NCBI GenBank assembly: GCA_947475795.1
Contig: CANJOX010000012.1
Location: 1 to 20,230 of the forward strand
DNA from: Gemmatimonadota bacterium
Lineage (GTDB): Bacteria; Gemmatimonadota; Gemmatimonadetes; Gemmatimonadales; Gemmatimonadaceae
DNA length: 20,230 bases
Direction of reading: 5' to 3'
Below the pieces are notes generated by a model, which worked only from the letters and a program-made list of their open reading frames with translations, did not search any database and was not told the DNA's origin. Below, one piece after another: positions 1 to 8,148 of the stretch. Position numbers and translations under genes: made by a program. How positions within the stretch are numbered: the first letter of the stretch is position 1; every line of letters begins with the position of its first letter.

Positions 1-213
1 CCGGCCGTGGAAGCGCAGGCGATCGACCGGGCGCATCGCATCGGCCAGACCAGTCAGGTGATCGCGACGCGCGTGGTGGCGCGGGACACGATCGAGTCCA
101 AGATCCTCGAGCTGCAGGCCAGCAAGCGGGCGCTCGCCGACGCCATTCTCAGCGAGGACCAGGGCGGACTGGCGGGTGTCGGAAAAGCGGAGCTGCAGCT
201 GCTGCTGGGGTAA
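1..213 (+). CDS. SNF2-family helicase, C-terminal end (partial)
   Basis: The reading frame is open from base 1 and ends at TAA 211-213, so only the last 70 residues are present and the start lies outside the window. The stretch [12 protein letters not shown] matches helicase motif VI of SNF2/RapA-type ATPases, whose arginines contact ATP between the two RecA-like lobes. The following segment ([17 protein letters not shown]) is the usual helical end of the helicase C-terminal domain in this family. Such proteins use ATP to move along double-stranded DNA or remodel protein-DNA complexes. The subfamily cannot be told from the tail alone. It converges on the dipeptidase gene with an 18-base gap. 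GTG at base 7 is in frame but cannot be the true start because motif VI is near the C-terminus in all members. Confidence 0.85.
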   Translation, partial: PAVEAQAIDRAHRIGQTSQVIATRVVARDTIESKILELQASKRALADAILSEDQGGLAGVGKAELQLLLG

Positions 214-231
214 TGGCGGCGCGGGGCCAGT

Positions 232-1548
232 TTAGCGCTGCGATCCCGCCGCCGCCTTCTCCACGCGCTCCATCACCCGCAGCAGATTGCCGCCCCAGAT
301 CTGCTCGATCTCGCCCTTCGAGTAGCCGCGGCGCACGAGTTCCGCCGTGACGTTCAAAGATTCCGACGCGTTGCGCCAGCCGTCCACGCCGCCGCCGCCG
401 TCGAAGTCGGAGCTGATCCCCACGTGGTCGATGCCGATCAGCTTCACCACGTAGTCGATGTGATTCACGAAGTCCGCCACATTCGCCGGTGGATCCGACG
501 GGTAGCGGCGCGCCGTGATGTCTTCCTGCTTCGCGAGATACGCGTTGCGCTTCTCGTCGGCGAGCGCCTGGATCTGCGCTTGCTGCTCCCGACGATCGGT
601 GGCCGTGATGCCGAACTCGGTGCGCAGATCGGTCATCGCGGCGGCGCGCGCCTGTTCGCGCGGTACGTCGCGCGTGGGATCGCACTTCACGTAGCTGTTG
701 AACGCCACGAGCTGAATCACGCCGCCGTTCTTCTTCAGCGCCTGCAGCTGCTCGTCGTCCATGTTGCGGCTGTGATTGCAGATCGCGCGCACGCCGGAAT
801 GCGAGGCGATGATCGGTGCCTTCGAGAGGGCGATCGTCTGCAGCATCGACTGCTTGGACGGATGCGACACGTCGATCATCATGCCCAGCCGGTTCATCTC
901 GGCGATCACCTGCCGGCCCAACACACTGAGGCCGTTGTGCAGCCACACCCCGTCGCGCTCTCCCGTGTTCGAGTCGGAGAGCTGGCTGTGGCCGTTGTGG
1001 GCCAGCGACATGTAGCGACCGCCGCGCTCGAAGAAGCGCTGGACGTTCGTGAGGTCGGCGCCGATCGGAAAGCCGTTCTCGACCCCGATGAAGATCACGC
1101 GCTTCCCCGCCGCATGAATGCGGCGCGCATCGGCGGCGGTGTAGGCGATTTCCGCGCGCGCCGGCGCCAGCTGTTCGGTAAGGCGATGGATCGCGTCGAA
1201 TTTCTCGAGGGCCTGTGCGTTGGCGCTGGCGAATCCTTCGGCGTCGAGTTTCGGCGACTGACCCACATACACCACCAGGAAGGCGCCACCCAGTCCGCCT
1301 TCCTCCATCTTGGCGAGATCAACCTGCGTCCGCGGCAGTTTCTGCGTGTAGTTCGGGCCCGCCGCCGTGAAGTTGTTCGGCGCGATGTCGACGTGCGTAT
1401 CGATGGAGAGCACGGCTGCGTGCACCGTCTTGGCGCTCGCCATCACGGCGGCTTCGTCGGTGATAGGCTTGCGCGACTGCGCGTGCAGTAGCGCCGGGAC
1501 CGACACGAGCGTGAGGGCGGCGGCGCGCAGGGTGTGCGACAGGAGCAT
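232..1548 (-). CDS. Exported M19-family (renal-type) dipeptidase
   Basis: A 438-residue protein with an N-terminal signal peptide (about residues 1-23, hydrophobic core then LLHAQ). Family M19 metallodipeptidases hydrolyse dipeptides, including some with D-residues, at a two-zinc centre. The expected ligands are visible: H52 and D54 (DTHVD), E157 (GVENG), H229 (DVSHP), H250 (ASHSG) and D381 (SSDFDG). There is a longer charged insert at about residues 290-345. The probable site of action is the periplasm or the membrane surface. It is the last gene downstream of the BMP-type transporter on the same strand, 132 bases after the second permease, so read-through transcription is possible but not shown. 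The start is chosen because it gives a clean signal peptide; no good Shine-Dalgarno sequence precedes it. The physiological substrate is not evident. Confidence 0.9.
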   Translation of the reverse strand: MLLSHTLRAAALTLVSVPALLHAQSRKPITDEAAVMASAKTVHAAVLSIDTHVDIAPNNFTAAGPNYTQKLPRTQVDLAKMEEGGLGGAFLVVYVGQSPKLDAEGFASANAQALEKFDAIHRLTEQLAPARAEIAYTAADARRIHAAGKRVIFIGVENGFPIGADLTNVQRFFERGGRYMSLAHNGHSQLSDSNTGERDGVWLHNGLSVLGRQVIAEMNRLGMMIDVSHPSKQSMLQTIALSKAPIIASHSGVRAICNHSRNMDDEQLQALKKNGGVIQLVAFNSYVKCDPTRDVPREQARAAAMTDLRTEFGITATDRREQQAQIQALADEKRNAYLAKQEDITARRYPSDPPANVADFVNHIDYVVKLIGIDHVGISSDFDGGGGVDGWRNASESLNVTAELVRRGYSKGEIEQIWGGNLLRVMERVEKAAAGSQR

Positions 1549-1680
1549 GAGGAGGCGGAGCTGTGGGGGCCGCGGTCGCGCGGGAGGTGGATCGTCAGGG
1601 ACCGCTGTGGAGATTACGCCGATTCCCCGATGGGTGCTGGTGTGCGACGCCGGAACCCGTCGGCGCGCGCCGTGTGCCCG

Positions 1681-2622
1681 TTACCCGGCACGCGGGCGGC
1701 CGCGCCGGCCGGTCATGGCCAGCACGATCAGGGTGAGCAGATACGGCACCGCCAGAAACAGCTGGTACGGAACGCCGCTCCATCCCATGGCCTGAAACAG
1801 CGTCTGCAACGAGGTGGCCGCGCCGAACAGCAGCGCCGCCGCGGCGACCCCGAGCGGGCGCCATCGCCCGAGCACCACGATGGCGATGGCGATAAAGCCC
1901 CGGCCGGCAGACATCTCTTCTGCGAAGGTGCCGGCCTGGGCGAGTACCAGCGTGGCGCCGGCCACTCCGGCCATCGCGCCGCCGAAGAGTACCGCGACCG
2001 CTTGAATACGGCGGGGGGACACGCCGGCCGCGATCGCCGCCTCGGGGTATTCCCCCGCCGCCCGCAAGGCGAGCCCGGCGTGGGTGCGCTGCATCCACCA
2101 CGCCAGCAGGGGGGCGATCACGTACAGGGCGTAGGTCACTAGCGGCTGCGAGAACAAGGCGTGGCCGATGAGCGGCAGGTCGGAGAGCCAGGGTACGGCG
2201 TAGATGGCGGCCGTCGGGGTCGTGAGTGCCACCCCCCCGGTCCCGTACACTGTGCGGTAGACCGTGCCGGTGAGTCCCATCGCCAACAGGGTCATGGCGG
2301 TGCCGGTGATGATCTGGTCGGCACGGATCCCCACGGTGAACAGAGCGAAGAGCGCTGCCACCACCAGCCCCGCCAGCGCGCCCGCGGCGAACCCGCCCGC
2401 CACACCCAATGCCCCGGCTCCGACCGCGCCGGCGGCGATGGTCGCGCCCAATGCCCCGGCGATGATGGATCCTTCCAAGCCGATGTTGATCACCCCGGCC
2501 CGCTCGCTCACGGTTTCGCCAAGCGCGGCCCACGCCAACGGGGTCGCGGTGCGCACGGTGGCCTCGAGCAATCCGGCCCCCACGGCCAGCGCGCCGACAC
2601 CGGTGGCCAGCGCGTCGCTCAT
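1681..2622 (-). CDS. ABC transporter permease, BMP/nucleoside type (second permease)
   Basis: A 313-residue, strongly hydrophobic protein of the BPD_transp_2 permease family. Near residues 28-51 it carries the family's TPLAWAALGE and SERAGVINIGLEG elements, and towards the end it carries GRGFIAIAIVVLGRWRPLG, typical of the shorter permease of nucleoside importers such as B. subtilis NupQ. It should form the inner-membrane channel as a heterodimer with the permease encoded just upstream. Its ATG overlaps the upstream gene's TGA in the 4-base ATGA pattern (2619-2622), which implies translational coupling and near-equal synthesis. Substrate assignment (nucleosides or purines) rests on family resemblance and on the linked BMP lipoprotein. 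The branched-chain amino-acid LivH/LivM type is the main alternative but fits less well, because a single double-domain ATPase is present. Confidence 0.88.
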   Translation of the reverse strand: MSDALATGVGALAVGAGLLEATVRTATPLAWAALGETVSERAGVINIGLEGSIIAGALGATIAAGAVGAGALGVAGGFAAGALAGLVVAALFALFTVGIRADQIITGTAMTLLAMGLTGTVYRTVYGTGGVALTTPTAAIYAVPWLSDLPLIGHALFSQPLVTYALYVIAPLLAWWMQRTHAGLALRAAGEYPEAAIAAGVSPRRIQAVAVLFGGAMAGVAGATLVLAQAGTFAEEMSAGRGFIAIAIVVLGRWRPLGVAAAALLFGAATSLQTLFQAMGWSGVPYQLFLAVPYLLTLIVLAMTGRRGRPRAG

Positions 2623-3707
2623 GTGCCCGCCTCCAGGCTCGCCGCCGCCGGCGTGCGCGACACGCGCCAGCGATCGGCCGCCACGACCAGCAGAATCAAG
2701 AGCGCTTCCACGACCGACACCACCACGCTCGGCACCCCGGCGTCACGCTGCATCGCGTTGGCGCCCGCCTCGAGCGCGCCGAACAGCAGCGCGGTGCCCA
2801 GCACACCGAGGGGGTGTAGCCGCGCCAGCAGCGCCACGGCGATCGCGGTGTAGCCGTACCCCGGGGAGAAGTTTTCGTACAACGCAAAAGTGACGCCGGT
2901 GTATTCCACCGCACCGGCCAGTCCGGCCAGCAGGCCGCTGAGCAGGAACGCGCCGAATAGCGTGCGCGGAACGTCGATCATGCCGGCGCTGGCGGAAGCG
3001 GTTGGGCTCGCGCCGACCGCCCGGACACGGAAGCCGGCGGCGGTATGGCGCAGCCACCACCAGAGCGCGACGGCAGCCAACAGCGCGATGATGACTCCCG
3101 CGTGCAGTCGCGTGCCATCGAACAGCACCGGCAGTTGCAGCGCCGGCGGCAGGGTGACCGACTGCGGATTGATGCGCGTGGGTTCCTGCAGCGGTCCGCG
3201 GACCAGCCAACCGGTGAGGTATTCGGCAATGAAGTTCAGCATGATGGTGCTGATCACTTCCAGCACACCGAAGCGCAGGCGTAGCGCGCCGGCCGCCGCC
3301 GCCCACAGGCCGCCGGCCATGGCACCGCCCACCAGCATCACGGGGATGGCGACGATGCTCGGCATCGGCGTGAGTGCGGCGCCCAGTGCCGTCGCGGCGG
3401 CCGCTCCCACCAAGAGCTGCCCCTCCGCGCCGATGTTTAGAATGCCGGCGCGGAACGCCACGGATACGGCCAGCCCGGCCAAGGCCAGAGGCACCATGCG
3501 CACCATCGTCGCCGACGTGATGGCATACCAAGACCCGAAGGCACCGCGCACCAGTGCGAGCAACGCCGGTGCCACGTCATGACCGGTAGCGATCAGCAGC
3601 AACGCCAGCACGCCGAAGGCGATGCCCAGCAGCAGCGCCACGCGTAGGACGGCGGACTGTACCGCCCGCGTGAGCGCAGCGGTCAGGATGTCCTGCGCCC
3701 TGCTCAT
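2619..3707 (-). CDS. ABC transporter permease, BMP/nucleoside type (first permease)
   Basis: A 362-residue membrane protein of the BPD_transp_2 family, the longer partner (NupP-like). Visible hallmarks are the GILNIGAEGQLLVGA element near residue 88, a periplasmic-looking segment with a NPQS/PPALQLP pattern near residues 185-195, and FSPGYGYTAIAVALLARLHPLG near residues 278-300, which corresponds to the coupling region with the ATPase. It pairs with the permease encoded immediately downstream. It is joined to the ATPase gene by an ATGA overlap at 3704-3707 and to the second permease by another at 2619-2622. All these overlaps are intact and no frameshift is seen. It acts in the inner membrane as half of the substrate channel, and the likely cargo is nucleosides or related purines. 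Confidence 0.88.
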   Translation of the reverse strand: MSRAQDILTAALTRAVQSAVLRVALLLGIAFGVLALLLIATGHDVAPALLALVRGAFGSWYAITSATMVRMVPLALAGLAVSVAFRAGILNIGAEGQLLVGAAAATALGAALTPMPSIVAIPVMLVGGAMAGGLWAAAAGALRLRFGVLEVISTIMLNFIAEYLTGWLVRGPLQEPTRINPQSVTLPPALQLPVLFDGTRLHAGVIIALLAAVALWWWLRHTAAGFRVRAVGASPTASASAGMIDVPRTLFGAFLLSGLLAGLAGAVEYTGVTFALYENFSPGYGYTAIAVALLARLHPLGVLGTALLFGALEAGANAMQRDAGVPSVVVSVVEALLILLVVAADRWRVSRTPAAASLEAGT

Positions 3708-5185
3708 GCCGGTGCGCCCTGTAGCATCGCGCGTCCCACGGCATCTCGATCGCGGGCCACGGGGATCAGTGCACCGTCGTGCATGGCGTACACGGTGTCC
3801 GCCAACTGCAGGACTTCGTCGAGATCGCTGCTGTACACGACCACCGCTGTTCCCGTATCACGCGCGGCGCGCAGCGCCCGGTGAACGGCGGCGGTGGCCA
3901 CAAAGTCGAGCCCGCGCGACGGATTCTCCACGACGAGCGCCTCCCGTGAGGCTTCGAGTTCGCGTCCAACGACGAGCTTTTGCTGATTGCCCCCAGAGAG
4001 CGTCCGCGCGAGTGCGTCGGGCCCCGAGGCGCGCACGTCATAGTGCTGCAGCAGTGTGCCGGTGCGTTGTCGGAAGGCCGGCCAGTTCACCACGCCATCC
4101 CGTACGCCGGCGCCTTGCAGCGCGATGTTTTCAAAGAGTGGGGCATCCAGCAGCAACGCATCACGGTGACGGTCTTCCGGTACGAATCCCACCTGGGTCG
4201 GGATCGACACGCGTCCGGCGGTCGGCGTCATCCGGCCGGCCAAGAGGCGCAGCAGGTGATGCTGCCCTGCCCCTTCCACGCCGGCCACACCGACGATCTC
4301 TCCGGCACGTACCTGCATCGATGCCGATCGCAGTCGTAGCACGCCGTCGGCGTCACGGACTGATGCCTGATCGAGCTGCATGATGATGGCGCCGGATGCG
4401 CGCACGGTGTCATGCGCTGTCACGGTGGCGTGGTGGTCGAGGTCCGGTCCGTGCGGCACGGTCAGGCCGCCGTTCAGCATGGCGGTGGCAATGTCCGACT
4501 CGGTGGTCTGTGCGGCGGAAGTGGCCAGCACCGTGCGGCCCCGATGCAACACGGTGATGTCGTCGGCTATGGCCAGCGCATCACGGAGCTTGTGGGTGAT
4601 CAACACCACGGCGTGGCCGGCATCGGCGTAGCCCCGCATCCAGCGTAGTAGCTCGGTTGCTTCCGCAGGGGCCAGCACGGCTGTCGGTTCGTCAAGAATG
4701 AGCAGCTGCACATTGCGTGCGAGCGCTTTGACGATTTCGCATCGCTGCTGCGCACCCACCGGCAGATCCTCCACACGCGCAGCGGGATCGATCGTGAGCC
4801 CCGCCCGTCCGGCCACCTCGCGTACCCGGTCCGCGGCCTGGTGCGGATCAAACCAGCCGTGACCGCCCAGCGCCACATTTTCGGCCACGGTCATCGACGG
4901 GACGAGCGTAAAATGCTGGTGCACCATGCCGATGCCGCGGGTCAGTGCGTCGGCGGGCGAGCGCAGCGTGGTCGGTGCACCGCGCAGCCGCATGGTGCCG
5001 TTGTCCGGACGGAGCAGTCCGAACACCACCCGCATCAGGGTGGTTTTTCCGGCGCCGTTTTCCCCCAATAGCGCGTGTACGGTCCCCGCCCGCACATGCA
5101 GTGATGCACGGTCCAGCGCCACGACCCGACCGAACGCGTGGGTGATGCCGTCCAGCGAGAGCAGTGGCGCTCCCGGGGTGCTCAC
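3704..5185 (-). CDS. Double-domain ABC transporter ATPase, nucleoside/simple-sugar type
   Basis: About 493 residues with two fused nucleotide-binding domains. Domain 1 has Walker A GENGAGKT at 41-48, a degenerate signature (LPVGAQQR) and Walker B LLILDEPTA. Domain 2 has a degenerate Walker A (GVEGAGQHH, lysine absent) but a good signature LSGGNQQK and Walker B ending ENPSRGLD. This asymmetry is usual for the RbsA/NupO-like family, so the second P-loop is not a sign of decay. The frame is open back to 5302, but I prefer the GTG at 5183-5185: it makes a GTGA overlap with the upstream Nif3-like gene's TGA, like the other junctions of the operon, and it puts the first strand directly at the N-terminus. 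It powers the two permeases encoded next. Confidence 0.9.
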   Translation of the reverse strand: MSTPGAPLLSLDGITHAFGRVVALDRASLHVRAGTVHALLGENGAGKTTLMRVVFGLLRPDNGTMRLRGAPTTLRSPADALTRGIGMVHQHFTLVPSMTVAENVALGGHGWFDPHQAADRVREVAGRAGLTIDPAARVEDLPVGAQQRCEIVKALARNVQLLILDEPTAVLAPAEATELLRWMRGYADAGHAVVLITHKLRDALAIADDITVLHRGRTVLATSAAQTTESDIATAMLNGGLTVPHGPDLDHHATVTAHDTVRASGAIIMQLDQASVRDADGVLRLRSASMQVRAGEIVGVAGVEGAGQHHLLRLLAGRMTPTAGRVSIPTQVGFVPEDRHRDALLLDAPLFENIALQGAGVRDGVVNWPAFRQRTGTLLQHYDVRASGPDALARTLSGGNQQKLVVGRELEASREALVVENPSRGLDFVATAAVHRALRAARDTGTAVVVYSSDLDEVLQLADTVYAMHDGALIPVARDRDAVGRAMLQGAPA

Positions 5186-6018
5186 GATCCGGTCGGCAGG
5201 TGCAGGAAGGTCCACGGCAATCCGAAGCGCGATTCGAGCAAGGCACCCAGCGCCTGCACGCCAAGCGTTTCCGTGGCGTAGTGCCCGGCATACACGACGC
5301 ACAGATTATGCTCGATCGCTTCGACGGTCGTGTGGTGCGGTCCTTCGCCCACGATCAAGGTGTCGACGCCTTTCTCCCGCGCTTCGCGCAGCGTCTCCGA
5401 CGAGGCACCACCACCGGTGCAGATCGCCCAGCGGTGCGTGCGTCGTCCGGCCGCCGGCACCGACGTGCGCACCGAGCCGCCATAGCGCGCCACCAATCCC
5501 TGCACGCGGCGCACGATGTCGTCGGTCGGTTCGTCGGCCGCACCGGTGACACCGATGTCCACCGTTTTGAATCGCGCGAATCCACCGTCGGGGGTGAGCC
5601 CCACGGATTCGGCGAGGCGTACGTTGTTGCCGTGCACGGCGTGCAGATCGAGCGGCAGGTGTGATGCGTACACGGCCACGTTGTTGGCAAGCAGCGACCG
5701 GTACTTGTCGTAGGTCACGCCGACGATGGGCTGCACCCCACCCCAGAATAGTCCGTGGTGCACGATGAGCAGGTCCGCGCCCGAGATCACGGCCTCCCCG
5801 ATGGCGGCGTGCGATGCGTCAACGGCGACCGCCACGCGATGCACTTTGCCGCCGTTGGCCACCTGCAGGCCGTTCACGGCGCCCGGGTAGTCGGGGATCT
5901 CAGCAGTGCGCAGTTCTCCGTCGAGCATTGCGACGATGTCGCCCAGGGCGACCGGTGGCAGCGATGTGCCGTTGCCGCTGGCGGCGGCGAGGATGCGGTC
6001 GCTCGATGGAGGATGCAT
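5182..6018 (-). CDS. Nif3-like (DUF34) dinuclear metal-centre protein
   Basis: A 278-residue member of the NIF3/YbgI family, which forms toroidal hexamers with a dimetal centre inside. Candidate ligands are all present: the VHHG pair H87/H88, D124 in SHLPLDLH, and the C-terminal H246-x3-E250 (GHYATE). The first 20 residues or so are an extra polar extension compared with E. coli YbgI. The family's biochemical role is unsettled; some members are annotated as GTP cyclohydrolase I type 2. Here the gene begins 7 bases after the BMP lipoprotein stop, and its own stop overlaps the ATPase start, so it is embedded in the transport operon and co-expressed with it. That suggests, without proof, a role in handling the imported nucleoside or nucleotide, or in repair of a damaged metabolite. 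Confidence 0.9.
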   Translation of the reverse strand: MHPPSSDRILAAASGNGTSLPPVALGDIVAMLDGELRTAEIPDYPGAVNGLQVANGGKVHRVAVAVDASHAAIGEAVISGADLLIVHHGLFWGGVQPIVGVTYDKYRSLLANNVAVYASHLPLDLHAVHGNNVRLAESVGLTPDGGFARFKTVDIGVTGAADEPTDDIVRRVQGLVARYGGSVRTSVPAAGRRTHRWAICTGGGASSETLREAREKGVDTLIVGEGPHHTTVEAIEHNLCVVYAGHYATETLGVQALGALLESRFGLPWTFLHLPTGS

Positions 6019-6025
6019 GCGGTAG

Positions 6026-7075
6026 TTACTTCGTCGCGGGCGGTACGACGGTCGCGCTGTCCGAGCCGCGCAGCAAGTCGGTCAGCGCGGTGAACGTTCC
6101 GGCCTTGAGCAGTTGGCCAACGGAATCGCTGGCCGCCATGGCCGTGGCCGGCACGCGCTCACGTAGCGCGGGATTGACGATCAGGCGCACCACGTCGTCC
6201 TTGACGCCCAGGTTGATCACGCGACCGGTGAAGGTGCCCCCCTGAATTTCACGGGCGATCATGAGAAACGCCTTGGGCAGGTCAATCACGACGCTGGCGA
6301 TGATGACATCAGGGGCCACGCTGTTCTGGTCGGCGTTGGTGCCGAACGCCAGCACGTTCTTTTCACGCGCGGCTTGGAAGACGCCGAGCCCGGCGGCGTC
6401 CGCGTTCTGAAAGATGATGTCGGCCCCTTGAGCGATTTGCGCCAGCGCCTGTTCCTTGCCCGCGCTCACATCGTCCCAATTGCCGATATACGACGTGAGC
6501 ACGGTGATTTTCGGGTTCACGGACTTGGCGCCGCGCGCGAACGCATCGAAGCTCAACTTGACCGGCGGCAATTCGGTGCCGGCGATCAGCCCGACTTTGT
6601 TGGTTTTCGTCATGGCGCCGGCGAGGATACCCGCCTGGTACGACGCTTCCTCGAACGCGAAGGCGATGCCGGCCACGTTGGCGGCCGTGACGCGGCCCGA
6701 GGTGATGACGTACTTGGTGTTCGGGTAACTGGGGGCCACGCGGGTGGCGGCCTCCTGATATTCGAACCCGTTGCCGATCACGAGATCGTATCCCTGCGCG
6801 CCGTACTGCCGGAAGTTTTCGTCGAACTCGGCAGGCGTCTTGGTCTGGATATGGGATGTTTCGGCGCCGAGGGAATCGCGGATGGCGAGCAGCCCTTCGT
6901 GGGCGATGCCATTCCACGACTTGTCCGAAATCGGGCCGGGGGTCAGCAGCGCGACGCGCATCGATTTCGCGCCGGTGCTGTCGGCGCCGGTGCGGCTCGT
7001 GTCCCCGCCGCAGGCGGCGGCCCACGCGAGGGTCGACACGACGGCGATGGTGGCGAGCGTTCTGCTGGTGGTCAT
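6026..7075 (-). CDS. BMP-family substrate-binding lipoprotein (nucleoside binder)
   Basis: A 349-residue lipoprotein precursor: a short positive N-terminus, a hydrophobic stretch and a lipobox ending AAAC with the lipidated cysteine at 22, followed by GGD. The mature part is a BMP/PnrA-type periplasmic binding protein: RVALLTPGPISDKSWN near residue 40, FDENFRQYGAQGYDLVIGNGFEY near 85-107, and VGLIAGTELPPV near 162. PnrA-like members bind purine nucleosides and deliver them to an ABC importer. It is the first gene of the unit with the Nif3-like protein, ATPase and two permeases, which matches the gene set of known nucleoside importers. A leader of 80 bases separates it from parB. No purine riboswitch fold was recognised in that leader. 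Confidence is high for the family and moderate for the ligand. Confidence 0.92.
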   Translation of the reverse strand: MTTSRTLATIAVVSTLAWAAACGGDTSRTGADSTGAKSMRVALLTPGPISDKSWNGIAHEGLLAIRDSLGAETSHIQTKTPAEFDENFRQYGAQGYDLVIGNGFEYQEAATRVAPSYPNTKYVITSGRVTAANVAGIAFAFEEASYQAGILAGAMTKTNKVGLIAGTELPPVKLSFDAFARGAKSVNPKITVLTSYIGNWDDVSAGKEQALAQIAQGADIIFQNADAAGLGVFQAAREKNVLAFGTNADQNSVAPDVIIASVVIDLPKAFLMIAREIQGGTFTGRVINLGVKDDVVRLIVNPALRERVPATAMAASDSVGQLLKAGTFTALTDLLRGSDSATVVPPATK

Positions 7076-7145
7076 GGCGTCTGGAATCGGAAAAAGTGGT
7101 GGTTCAATTGTGGCTTCTGTCTGTCGCTATGCTGATTTTCCGAGG

Positions 7146-7151
7146 ATCATA
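7146..7151 (-). promoter_or_regulatory. Possible -10 element (TATGAT) for the BMP transporter operon
   Basis: Read on the minus strand, this hexamer is TATGAT, one mismatch from the TATAAT consensus. It lies just after the parB stop and about 70 bases before the lipoprotein start. No matching -35 hexamer was found 16-18 bases upstream, so the call is weak. The transporter operon could equally be read through from parAB. Confidence 0.25.
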
Positions 7152-7155
7152 GTGA

Positions 7156-8136
7156 TCAGTCGAGCGTCACGCCGATCATGTTGAGCACGCGTTCCAGATC
7201 ATCGTTCGAAAAGAAGGCGATGCGCAGTTCGCCTTTGTCCTTCTCTGTGAGGTGAATGGAGACGCCCGTCTGGAGTTTCCGGCGGAGGCGCTCTTCGATC
7301 TGTCGGACGGTGGCGGCCGATGCTCCGTTGGGTACGGTGTCGCCCGCGTCGCTCCGCTTCTTTCCGGCGGCCGGGGGCTTGGTACGTCCTGCCTGCACGC
7401 GCCGTTCGACTTCTCGCACCGAGAGCCCACCGCTCACGATGTCGCGGGCCATGTCGACGATGGCGCGTTCTGTGGCCAGCGGGAGAATGGCGCGGGCGTG
7501 TCCGGCGGTGAGTTGCTTGTCCTGCAGCATCCGTCGGACGGACGCTGGCAGCTGTCGTAGTCGGAGGGCGTTGGCGACGGTCGAGCGGTCTTTGCCGACG
7601 ACGTCTGCGACTTCCTGATTCGAGAGCTGGAACTCATCGGCGAGGCGCTGGTACCCGTCGGCCTCTTCGATCGGATCGAGGTCGGCGCGTTGCAGGTTCT
7701 CGATCATGGCGAGGACGAGCAGCGTCTTGTCGTCAACCGGTTTGACGAGTGCCGGGATTTCCGTCCATCCAAGGCGGGCGGCGGCGCGGAATCGGCGCTC
7801 ACCCGCGATGAGTTCATAACCGGCGCCGTTCGGTGCGGGCCTTACGGTGATTGGCTGGAGGAGCCCGCTGACCCGGAGGCTGGCCTCGAGGTCGGCCAGA
7901 TCCTCGGGCCGGAACTCTTGGCGCGGCTGATACGGATTGGCGCGAATCTGCGAGAGGGGAATCGTGCGGAGCGGGGATTCCTCACGTGCCGGTTCAATGT
8001 CACCACGGGTGGTGGAGGGCCGAGTGACCGGCGTCGCGCTGCTGTCGGCGGTGGCGGGGGCGTTTTTGCTCGCGTCTTTGCGCGCGAGCAGGGCATCGAG
8101 GCCCCGGCCGAGGCGGCGCGGTGGTTCTGGCGTCAT
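7156..8136 (-). CDS. parB: Chromosome-partitioning protein ParB (CTP-dependent DNA clamp)
   Basis: A 326-residue ParB/Noc-family protein. Residues 7-18 (RRLGRGLDALLA) match the N-terminal peptide that stimulates ParA ATPase activity, and the next 40 or so residues are a low-complexity linker. The CTP-binding and nuclease-like fold follows, with GERRFR at 112-117 and ENLQR at 146-150. A helix-turn-helix at about 171-195 (LSNQEVADVVGKDRSTVANAL) reads parS, and a C-terminal dimerisation domain ends the protein. ParB loads at parS as a sliding clamp and spreads, acting with ParA in origin segregation. The gene starts 12 bases after the parA stop with no clear Shine-Dalgarno sequence, so translational coupling to parA is likely. 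Cognate parS sites lie about 1 kb upstream. Confidence 0.96.
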   Translation of the reverse strand: MTPEPPRRLGRGLDALLARKDASKNAPATADSSATPVTRPSTTRGDIEPAREESPLRTIPLSQIRANPYQPRQEFRPEDLADLEASLRVSGLLQPITVRPAPNGAGYELIAGERRFRAAARLGWTEIPALVKPVDDKTLLVLAMIENLQRADLDPIEEADGYQRLADEFQLSNQEVADVVGKDRSTVANALRLRQLPASVRRMLQDKQLTAGHARAILPLATERAIVDMARDIVSGGLSVREVERRVQAGRTKPPAAGKKRSDAGDTVPNGASAATVRQIEERLRRKLQTGVSIHLTEKDKGELRIAFFSNDDLERVLNMIGVTLD

Positions 8137-8148
8137 AAGTGCTTGTGA

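Noticed and set aside
424..1491. Long plus-strand open frame opposite the dipeptidase gene
   Set aside because: It is an antisense shadow of GC-rich coding sequence with Arg/Val/His-rich composition and no recognisable motif; the minus frame has complete M19 motifs.
2161..2853. Plus-strand open frame across the two permease genes
   Set aside because: It spans the permease junction in antisense and encodes Gly/Arg/His-rich filler without a motif.
4251..4300. Degenerate Walker A in the second ATPase domain as evidence of decay
   Set aside because: A lysine-less second P-loop is usual for this double-domain ATPase family, and the signature and Walker B are intact.
7076..7155. Purine riboswitch in the leader of the BMP transporter operon
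   Set aside because: The 80-base leader shows no three-way junction stems or conserved loop sequences of purine or preQ1 riboswitches.
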